A stretch of DNA of 37,633 nt, taken from NCBI GenBank assembly GCA_002387845.1, contig DGLB01000075.1, forward strand, positions 1-37,633, in the 5' to 3' direction. The DNA comes from Stenotrophomonas maltophilia. GTDB lineage: Bacteria > Pseudomonadota > Gammaproteobacteria > Xanthomonadales > Xanthomonadaceae. The notes beneath the pieces are model-generated. The model was not told the origin of the DNA, searched no databases, and was given only the letters and a program-made list of their open reading frames with translations. This document shows, piece after piece, positions 31,259 to 37,633 of the stretch (the first letter of the stretch is position 1; each line of letters begins with the position of its first letter). A program made the position numbers and the translations under genes.

Positions 31259-32401
31259 TCACCGCAGGTGCTTCTTGCGCGCGTGCACCCACGGCGCGGC
31301 CAGGGCCCCGATGGCACCGGCGGCCAGCCCCAGTGATGCCGCCACGGCGGCGGCCTCGACGGCATTGGGCAGCGCCAGCGCGGCGATCACCAGGATGGCC
31401 GACGGCAGGCCGATGAAGGTCGCCATGAAGTAGCGCCAGCGCGGCACCCAGGTGCCGACCTGGAGCAGGCTGACCGGCATCCAGGCTTCGCCGGAGGCGT
31501 CTTCGGCCACCTTGGCCGCGGTCTTGACCAGATCCACTTCCACCGGGCCCTTGCCCTGGCGAACGGCTGCGAGCATCTGCGCCACCTCCTCCACCGGTGG
31601 GTAGGAGGCCGGCCAGGGGGTGGGCGCGGCCACGCCGTAGGCGGTCAGCAGCGGCACGCTCAGCCACGGAGCCAGCAGCGGACGCAGCTTGCGTCGCCCC
31701 AGCACGCACCAGATCTGCGCGCTGCCATGCGCCACCACGCTGTACAACGCCAGTTCGCCCGGCTCCGGGTACGGCAGTACGTGCACGCGCGCGGCCATGC
31801 TGTCGTAGCCCATCTGGCGCAGGAAACCGGGCCGGGTGCGGCCCTCGTGCGCCCAGGCCAGGCCCAGCGGGGCCACCAGATACGCTTCGGCGGGGTCTTT
31901 CACCCCGGCGCTGGCGCGGTCGTCGCTGGCCAGGAAGAACGCCAGCGACTTGGGTTCGGCCACGTCCGCATGTTCCCAGCGACCGCTGTCGCCGATGACG
32001 TGTTTGAGCGGCAATCGCGCCGGCTGGGTGTCCGCCGTCGCGGCGTTGTGCAGATAGGGCAGCACCGACAGCACAAAGGCCTGCAGGTCCACGCCGCGGT
32101 TGCCACTGCCCTGCCACTCGCCCGGCAGCAGGCCGGCCAGGGTCGGATTGCGTGCCAGACGGTCCAGTTGCGCCTTCTGTTCGACCAGCTTCTGCACGGC
32201 GGACCTGAGCAGCACGTTGTCCGGCACCGAAATCAGCGGCAGGCGGTACAGCGTGGAACCCGGCGACGGCGTCTCCGCCTCGCTGCCCAACGCGTCGGGC
32301 GCGGAATGGTCGTCCAGCAGCACGTCGGCCGGCGGCAGCGCCACGCCCGCCGCGGCGGAAGCGGCAGTATCGGAAACGGTGTCGCTGGTTCCAGGCTGCA
32401 T
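31259..32401 (-). CDS. Large membrane-anchored protein of unknown function
   Basis: I do not recognise this 380-residue protein. An Asp/Ala-rich N-terminus (1-50) is followed by a roughly 270-residue soluble part with many Trp/Pro residues (LGLAWAHEGRTRPGFLRQMG, APWLSVPLLTAYGVAAPTPW). Two C-terminal membrane helices (about 325-345 and 350-370) end in a basic tail WVHARKKHLR. The order suggests a cytoplasmic domain anchored by a C-terminal hairpin. It follows the thioredoxin-like gene after 76 nt on the same strand. Confidence 0.7.
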   Translation of the reverse strand: MQPGTSDTVSDTAASAAAGVALPPADVLLDDHSAPDALGSEAETPSPGSTLYRLPLISVPDNVLLRSAVQKLVEQKAQLDRLARNPTLAGLLPGEWQGSGNRGVDLQAFVLSVLPYLHNAATADTQPARLPLKHVIGDSGRWEHADVAEPKSLAFFLASDDRASAGVKDPAEAYLVAPLGLAWAHEGRTRPGFLRQMGYDSMAARVHVLPYPEPGELALYSVVAHGSAQIWCVLGRRKLRPLLAPWLSVPLLTAYGVAAPTPWPASYPPVEEVAQMLAAVRQGKGPVEVDLVKTAAKVAEDASGEAWMPVSLLQVGTWVPRWRYFMATFIGLPSAILVIAALALPNAVEAAAVAASLGLAAGAIGALAAPWVHARKKHLR

Positions 32402-32477
32402 GCGATGTCGGTCCTCGAAGGCGTGGCGTCACGTCCTTGGAGGTAGCGGCAGCGAAGTGGCGAACTGTAGCGCGAGG

Positions 32478-33053
32478 TTAGGGTGCCCAATCCTGCAGGA
32501 AGGCGAAGAAGCGTTCGCGGTTGTAGCCCTTCGGCTGGCCTTTGTCCGCTTCCAGCTCGCCGGTGAACTGCGAGTGCACCAGTTTGCCGTCGGCGTCGAG
32601 CACGAACAGGTGCGGGTAGCCCTTGATCGCGGGGAACTGCGACAGGAAGGTCGCGTTCTCGTTGTCTTCGCTGTAGTTGACCTTCATCCACACGTACTTC
32701 GCATCGCGAAGTTCGCGGATCTCGCGGTCGCCCTCCATGAAGGCATCCAGCAGGTGGCACCAGGAGCACCACTCGCCGCCCACGTCGAGCACGATGCGCT
32801 TGCCGGTGCGGCGGGCTTCGGCCTGGGCGACGGCCAGGTCGGCCGCCGGGTCACGGGCCGGGTCACGGGCCGGGTCGAACCGGGTATTCAGTGCCACCAC
32901 ATCGGCGGCCACCGGTGCGCTGGACCCAGCGACCGGTGGCTGCGCGGAGGCGGCAGGCGACTGCGCAGGAGCCGGGGGCGGCGGCGAAGACGGCGAGCAG
33001 GCGCATAACAGGCCGGCCACGATCAACGACGAACCCCAGGGTTTCATGCGCAT
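32478..33053 (-). CDS. Thioredoxin-fold lipoprotein
   Basis: This 191-residue protein has a signal peptide with a probable lipobox (GLLCAC), a long Pro/Ala-rich linker containing DPAR repeats, and a thioredoxin-like domain (about 75-190) with the redox motif GGEWCSWCHLLDAF (C-S-W-C) and the cis-Pro region IKGYPHLFVLDADGK. It probably acts as a periplasmic thiol-disulfide protein. GAGGA 5 nt before the ATG at 33053 sets the start; that site overlaps the stop of the POT gene 8 nt upstream, so the genes are coupled. Confidence 0.85.
   Translation of the reverse strand: MRMKPWGSSLIVAGLLCACSPSSPPPPAPAQSPAASAQPPVAGSSAPVAADVVALNTRFDPARDPARDPAADLAVAQAEARRTGKRIVLDVGGEWCSWCHLLDAFMEGDREIRELRDAKYVWMKVNYSEDNENATFLSQFPAIKGYPHLFVLDADGKLVHSQFTGELEADKGQPKGYNRERFFAFLQDWAP
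32845..32876. repeat. 12-bp in-frame tandem repeat
   Basis: Two full copies and one partial copy of GCCGGGTCACGG encode D-P-A-R repeats in the linker of the thioredoxin-like lipoprotein. Copy number may vary without breaking the frame. Confidence 0.85.
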
Positions 33054-33061
33054 CGCCGTCC

Positions 33062-34561
33062 TCACTTGACGCCGTGCATCAGCTTGTTGATCGCCGGGGC
33101 CAGCAGGAACAGCACCACACCCGAACCGATCAACGCCCAGAAGCCGAAGGTGTAGCCCTTCAGCGCCGATTCCACGGTCATGCCGCCTTCGCCGCTGACC
33201 GCACCGGCAAAGATGCCCGACAGGTTGTTGCCGATGCCGGTGGACAGGAACCAGCCACCCATGCCGAAGCCCACCAGGCGGACCGGGGCCAGCTTGGTCA
33301 CCATCGACAGACCGATCGGCGACAGGCACAGCTCACCCACCGACTGGATCACGTAGACCATGAACAGGGTCCAGAACGGGATCTTGCCCTCCACCACCAT
33401 GGTCGAGAGGGCCAGCATCAGCAGCGCGAACGCCGCGCCGTTGAACAGCAGGCCCAGGCCGAACTTGCGCGGAATGGACGGATTGGCGCTGCCCAGCTTG
33501 ACCCAGATCCAGGCGATGATCGGAGCCAGGGTGATGATCGCCACCGAGTTCACCGACTGGAACCATGCGGTCGGGAAAGTCCAGCCGCCCAGGTTGCGGT
33601 TGACGATGTTGTCGGCGAGGAAGGTGAACGAGCTGCCGGCCTGTTCGAAGAACATCCAGAACATCACGTTGAAGGTGAAGATGATCAGCATCGCGATCAC
33701 GCGATCACGCTGTACCTTGCCCTCGCGGATGCCTTCCACCAGCAGCAGCACCGCCAGCGCGACGAACAGAACGCCGAGAATCCAGGCCAGCGCGGTGGCA
33801 CCGGTGGAGAGCAGGAAGTAGGCCACCGGGATGGCCACCAGCGAACCCACGAACACCATCACCACGCGGCCCATGCCCTCGGCACCGGCCGGCGGTGCGC
33901 CGATGCCCTTCAGGCCGGCGCGACCGACGTAGAACCACACCAGGCTGAGCAGCATGCCGATGCCCGACGCGATGAACACCATCTTGTAGGACGGCATGGC
34001 TTCGGTGCCGAAGACCTTCTCGGCCAGGAACTGGGTCAGCACCGGGGCGATCATCGCGCCGACGTTGATGCCCATGTAGAAGATGGTGAAGCCCGAATCG
34101 CGGCGCTCATCCTTCAGGCCATACAGCTTGCCGACCATGGTCGAGATGTTCGGCTTGAACAGGCCGTTGCCGATGATGATCGTGGCCAGGCCCAGTTCGA
34201 ACACTTCCTTGACCGGCATCGCCACCATGAACAGACCGGCGGCCATGATCACCGCGCCGGTCAGGATCGACCGCTGGTAACCCAGCACCCGGTCGGCCAC
34301 GTAGCCACCGAAGATCGCCGCGGCATACACCAGGGCCAGATAGGCACCGTAGGTGCGGCTGGCCGCGCCCTGCCCGGCGGCGTCGCCGTCGAAGAACTGC
34401 GCCACGATGTACAGCACCAGGGCCCAGCGGATTCCGTAGAACGCAAAGCGTTCCCAGAACTCGGTCATGAACAGCATCCACAACGGACGCGGATGGCCGA
34501 GGGTGGTCTTGAACTCCGGCAACGCCGGTTCGGGAACGGATTTCGCGGCGTCTACGCTCAT
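33062..34561 (-). CDS. POT-family peptide/proton symporter
   Basis: The 499-residue product is a proton-dependent oligopeptide transporter (PTR2/DtpA type) of the major facilitator superfamily, importing di- and tripeptides. The ExxER proton-coupling motif is present in MTEFWERFAFYGIRWALVLY (helix 1). The signature GNGLFKPNISTMVGKLY and about 14 helices are visible. The ATG at 34561 has AGGA 7 nt upstream; the frame is open to 34612. A TTGACG hexamer (complement of 34643-34648) is a possible -35 box. It is first of a probable operon with the two genes after it. Confidence 0.93.
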   Translation of the reverse strand: MSVDAAKSVPEPALPEFKTTLGHPRPLWMLFMTEFWERFAFYGIRWALVLYIVAQFFDGDAAGQGAASRTYGAYLALVYAAAIFGGYVADRVLGYQRSILTGAVIMAAGLFMVAMPVKEVFELGLATIIIGNGLFKPNISTMVGKLYGLKDERRDSGFTIFYMGINVGAMIAPVLTQFLAEKVFGTEAMPSYKMVFIASGIGMLLSLVWFYVGRAGLKGIGAPPAGAEGMGRVVMVFVGSLVAIPVAYFLLSTGATALAWILGVLFVALAVLLLVEGIREGKVQRDRVIAMLIIFTFNVMFWMFFEQAGSSFTFLADNIVNRNLGGWTFPTAWFQSVNSVAIITLAPIIAWIWVKLGSANPSIPRKFGLGLLFNGAAFALLMLALSTMVVEGKIPFWTLFMVYVIQSVGELCLSPIGLSMVTKLAPVRLVGFGMGGWFLSTGIGNNLSGIFAGAVSGEGGMTVESALKGYTFGFWALIGSGVVLFLLAPAINKLMHGVK

Positions 34562-34682
34562 GCGGGATTCCTGGGTTCGGTGGAAGACATGCACGTCCGA
34601 TGTGCGAAACAACCCGGGAGAATTCCAGAACTTGGGCGTTCACGTCAAATAAACACTTCCCCGGGATTGCCTGAATAGGGCC

Positions 34683-35558
34683 TCACCCCGGCGGCAGCGG
34701 ATCGTCGTTGCGGATCGTGGTGCGCACCTGGAACAGCTCCGGGAAGAAGGTCAGCTCCAGCGCCTGGCGCAGGAACCCGACCCCGCTGGAGCCACCGGTG
34801 CCGCGCTTGAAGCCGATCACCCGCATCACCGTGCGCATGTGGCGGAAGCGCCACAGCTGGAAGGCTGTTTCAAGGTCCACCAGGTCCTCACACAGGGAAT
34901 ATTCGCGCCAGTAGCGGTCGGTGTTTTCGTAGATGCGCTCGAACACCGGGTGCAGGGCGTCGTCGGCCACATGCGAGGTCTGCCAGTCGCGGTGCTGGTA
35001 CACCTCGGGGATGGCATGGCCGAAACGGGCCAGGTAGCGCAGGAACTCCTCGTACAGGCTGGGCGCGTCCAGCACCTGCTGCAGCTGGGCCTGGCCGGCC
35101 GGGTCGTGCGAGAACACCTGCAGCATCTGCGCGTTCTTGTTGCCCAGCAGGAACTCGATGTAGCGGTACTGCAGCGACTGGAAGCCCGAGGACGGCCCCA
35201 GCACATCGCGGAAGCCCATGTACTCCGAAGGGGTCAGGGTTTCCAGCACCGACCACTGCTCGGTCAGCTGGCGCAGCACCTGTTTGCTGCGGGCCAGCAC
35301 CTTGCGGCACTGCCACACCTCGTCGCGCTGCAGGAAGCCGATCGCCGCGCGCAGCTCATGGGCCAGCAGCTTCAGCCACAGCTCGGAGGTCTGATGCTGG
35401 ATGATGAACAGCATCTCGTCGTGGTGCGGCGGGTTGGACAGGGGCTGCTGGGCGCTGAGCAGCTGGTCCAGGCGCAGGTAGCCCCCATAGGTCAGGCGGC
35501 CTTCCAGGTCGGTGTGGATGCCGGCTTCCAGATCGCGTTGGTTCTTTTCGACAGACAT
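34683..35558 (-). CDS. kynA: Tryptophan 2,3-dioxygenase
   Basis: This heme enzyme oxidises L-tryptophan to N-formylkynurenine, the first step of the kynurenine pathway. The 291-residue protein lines up in numbering with the crystallised Xanthomonas enzyme: His55 (FIIQHQTSELW), Tyr113 and Arg117 (PSEYMGFRDVLG) contact substrate, His240 (WRFRHMRTVMRVIGF) binds heme, and Thr254 lies in the KRGTGGSSGV loop. It has its own transcription unit; no other kynurenine genes are visible here. It is divergent from the E1 operon. Confidence 0.97.
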   Translation of the reverse strand: MSVEKNQRDLEAGIHTDLEGRLTYGGYLRLDQLLSAQQPLSNPPHHDEMLFIIQHQTSELWLKLLAHELRAAIGFLQRDEVWQCRKVLARSKQVLRQLTEQWSVLETLTPSEYMGFRDVLGPSSGFQSLQYRYIEFLLGNKNAQMLQVFSHDPAGQAQLQQVLDAPSLYEEFLRYLARFGHAIPEVYQHRDWQTSHVADDALHPVFERIYENTDRYWREYSLCEDLVDLETAFQLWRFRHMRTVMRVIGFKRGTGGSSGVGFLRQALELTFFPELFQVRTTIRNDDPLPPG

Positions 35559-35861
35559 GGCGGTGGCCGCATGAGGGGGTGCAAGCGTAGCGCAGCGGCC
35601 GCCCTACGGTAGCGTGTGGTGGGCCTGTTCAGCGCGGCAGCGGCTGCGACCCATTGCCGCGGCGACCCCGACACGTGACCGCTCATGCGCCGTTGCGCCA
35701 ACTGAATACGTTGATGTTATTGGCCTTTCCGCCCTGACAACGGTATACCCGGCGGCGGCCAGGCGGTTTCCTTGTTGCGCCGCAGGACGGCTTTTTCGTA
35801 CGCCTTCCTTAACATGGCAATTCATATCATTTGTAACTTCCTGTCGAAGGTGCAGTACGCA
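35559..35861. other. Divergent intergenic region kynA / E1 alpha
   Basis: About 300 nt, AT-richer than the genes around it. A weak promoter candidate for the E1 operon is TTGGCC (35720-35725), 18 nt, TATACC (35744-35749). In-frame starts upstream of the E1 alpha ATG (35772, 35814) exist but give no family-like sequence. I see no palindrome or terminator. Confidence 0.4.
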
Positions 35862-36944
35862 ATGACGGTTGCCGCTGAGTTCAAGATCGAATACCTGCAG
35901 TACCTGGACACGGACGGTAACCTCGTCCGCGATGACCTGCCCGAGGCCCTGCGCGACCCCAAGGCGCTGCTGCCGATGTTCAAGCAGATGCTGTTCGTGC
36001 GCGTGTTCGACGGCAAGTCGATCGCCCTGCAGCGCACGGGCAAGCTGGGCACCTACGCGGCCTGCCTGGGCCACGAGGCCGCGCATGTGGGCATCGGTGC
36101 TGCAATGCAGAAGGACGACGTGTTCGCGCCGTCATACCGCGAGTACGGTGCCATGTTCATGCGCGGCGTACGCCCGCGTGACGTGCTGATGTACTGGGGT
36201 GGCGACGAACGCGGCAACGACTACGGCGGCAATGCCGCCAAGGACTTCCCGTTCTGCGTGCCGATCTCCACCCAGTGCCTGCACGCAGCCGGTGCGGCGC
36301 TGAAGTTCAAGCTCAACCAGGAAAAGCAGATCGCCGTGGCCGTGTGTGGCGATGGCGGCAGCTCCAAGACCGACTTCTACGCGGCGCTCAATTCGGCCGG
36401 TGCCTACAAGCTCCCGCTGATTCTGTGCATCGTCAACAACGGCTGGGCCATTTCGGTCCCGCGTTCGGCCCAGACCGGTGCCGAAACCCTGGCCCAGAAG
36501 GGCCTGGCCGGCGGCCTGCATTGCCTGCAGGTGGACGGCAACGACCTGATCGCGGTGATGGCAGCCATGTTGCAGGCGCGCGAACGCGCCCTGGCCGGCG
36601 ACGGCGGCACGGTGCTGGAACTGATGACCTACCGCCTGTCCGACCACACCACCGCCGATGATGCACGGCGCTACCGCGACGACGCGGAAGTGAAGGACGC
36701 CTGGCTGCTGGAACCGATGCTGCGCCTGCGCAAGTATCTGACCAACGCCGGTGTCTGGAGCGAGGCAGAAGAAGCTGCCTGGACCGCCGAATGCGGCAAG
36801 CGCGTGGACGAGGAAGTGAACCTGTACCTCAATACCCCGGTGCAGCCGGTCGAAGCCATGTTCGATTATCTGTACGCCGACCCGCCGCAGGACCTGCTGG
36901 CCCAGCGCGCGCAGGCCATTGCCCTGGAGCAGCGCCATGGATGA
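35862..36944 (+). CDS. 2-oxoacid dehydrogenase E1 component, alpha subunit
   Basis: This is the thiamine-diphosphate alpha subunit of a two-chain E1, of the branched-chain 2-oxoacid or pyruvate dehydrogenase type. The 360-residue product has GTYAACLGHEAAHVGIGAAM and the ThDP-binding motif GDGGSSKTDFYAALNSAGAY ending in CIVNNGWAISVP (G-D-G to N-N), then the phosphorylation-loop-like TYRLSDHTTADDARRYRDD. These features favour the branched-chain (BkdA1-like) type, though Xanthomonas homologues are often called PdhA. The ATG at 35862 has AAGG upstream. It overlaps a possible early start of the next gene. Confidence 0.92.
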   Translation: MTVAAEFKIEYLQYLDTDGNLVRDDLPEALRDPKALLPMFKQMLFVRVFDGKSIALQRTGKLGTYAACLGHEAAHVGIGAAMQKDDVFAPSYREYGAMFMRGVRPRDVLMYWGGDERGNDYGGNAAKDFPFCVPISTQCLHAAGAALKFKLNQEKQIAVAVCGDGGSSKTDFYAALNSAGAYKLPLILCIVNNGWAISVPRSAQTGAETLAQKGLAGGLHCLQVDGNDLIAVMAAMLQARERALAGDGGTVLELMTYRLSDHTTADDARRYRDDAEVKDAWLLEPMLRLRKYLTNAGVWSEAEEAAWTAECGKRVDEEVNLYLNTPVQPVEAMFDYLYADPPQDLLAQRAQAIALEQRHG

Positions 36945-37020
36945 GCTCAAGCACGTCTCCAGCGCCACCGCGCAGACCCACGCCGCCGACAGCGCCGCCC
37001 TTGCGCGCGGAGAACAGACC

Positions 37021-37633
37021 ATGACCAGCACGCCCATCACCCTTATTGAAGCCATCACCCAGGCCCTGGCCTGGGAGCTGGAGCACGACAAGTCGGTGCT
37101 GGTGCTGGGCGAGGACGTGGGCGTGAACGGCGGCGTGTTCCGCGCCACCGCCGGCCTGCAGCAGCGCTTCGGTGCCGACCGCGTGCTGGACACCCCGCTG
37201 GATGAAACCACCATCGCCGGCCTGACCATCGGCCTGGCCGCGCAGGGCATGAAGCCGGTCGCCGAAGCCCAGTTCGACGGCTTCATGTACCCGATGGTCG
37301 ACCACATCGTCTGCCATGCCGCGCGTCTGCGCTACCGCACCCGCGGCCGCCTGAACTGCCCGATGGTGCTGCGCGTGCCGTGGGGCGGCGGCATCCGCGC
37401 GCCGGAACATCACAGCGAAGCCAACGAGGCCATCTTCACCAACGTGCCGGGCCTGCGCGTGGTGCTGCCGTCGTCGCCGCAGCGCGCCTATGGCCTGCTG
37501 CTGGCCGCGATCCGCGAACCGGATCCGGTCATCTACATGGAACCCAAGCGCATCTACCGCCAGTACAAGGAAGTGGTGGTCAACGACGGTGAAGCCCTGC
37601 CGCTGGATGTCTGCTTCGTGCTGCGCGACGGCA
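37021..37633 (+). CDS. 2-oxoacid dehydrogenase E1 component, beta subunit (partial)
   Basis: The gene is cut by the right edge. The 204 visible codons match the E1 beta N-terminal half: TLIEAITQALAWELEHDKSV, LGEDVGVNGGVFRATAGLQ, DTPLDETTIAGLTIGLAAQG, KPVAEAQFDGFMYP and RVPWGGGIRAPEHHSEANEA. It forms the alpha2beta2 E1 with the preceding gene. GGAG 8 nt before the ATG at 37021 supports this start; an in-frame ATG at 36937 would add 28 low-similarity residues and overlap the alpha subunit gene by 8 nt. Confidence 0.92.
   Translation, partial: MTSTPITLIEAITQALAWELEHDKSVLVLGEDVGVNGGVFRATAGLQQRFGADRVLDTPLDETTIAGLTIGLAAQGMKPVAEAQFDGFMYPMVDHIVCHAARLRYRTRGRLNCPMVLRVPWGGGIRAPEHHSEANEAIFTNVPGLRVVLPSSPQRAYGLLLAAIREPDPVIYMEPKRIYRQYKEVVVNDGEALPLDVCFVLRDG

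Overview
This window looks like a chromosome segment from a Stenotrophomonas species of the S. maltophilia group, family Xanthomonadaceae. The evidence is high GC, a Clp-type CRP regulator beside speD, Xanthomonas-like rplM/rpsI, purC, kynA and pdhA proteins, a type IV effector with an XVIPCD tail, and several short palindromes of the GTAG (SMAG) type typical of S. maltophilia. I see no rRNA, tRNA, CRISPR array, insertion sequence or prophage.

Layout. Positions 1-674 are non-coding and rich in palindromes and repeats, ending in the terminator of the rplM-rpsI operon (- strand). coq7 diverges from rplM. speD (-) diverges from clp (+), and a TauE/SafE-type exporter follows. From 10528 down to 4938 on the - strand lies a trp operon in the order trpE, a SIMPL-domain periplasmic protein, trpG, trpD, trpC, and a HAD phosphatase overlapping trpC.

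The accessory core is 10.7-16.2 kb. It holds a lipase-like XVIPCD effector (-) head to head with an ankyrin-repeat lipoprotein (+), then a 29-bp-period array of decaying palindromes, a DUF333 lipoprotein, a YegS-type lipid kinase, an orphan intrinsic terminator that may mark a small RNA, and a membrane protein of unknown function. Conserved genes resume with a GNAT enzyme, rpe, a mini DjlA-like J protein (all -), then purC and an Mpo1-like membrane protein (+).

From 19.8 to 25.7 kb is a six-gene Mrp cation/proton antiporter operon with fused A and B subunits; every junction overlaps. Next come a CaCA-type antiporter, a lipoprotein and an unknown protein. The tyrosine catabolism pair hppD-hmgA (-) is divergent from a MarR regulator, with a perfect palindrome inside the hppD promoter. 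The end holds an unknown two-helix membrane protein, a thioredoxin-like lipoprotein and a POT peptide transporter (one probable operon), kynA, and the start of a branched-chain 2-oxoacid/pyruvate dehydrogenase E1 operon. The E1 beta gene runs off the window.

The most interesting element is the divergent effector/ankyrin-lipoprotein pair, a candidate interbacterial toxin-immunity module. The 29-bp array, the orphan terminator, the Trp-codon-rich trpE leader and the operator in the hppD promoter also merit checking.
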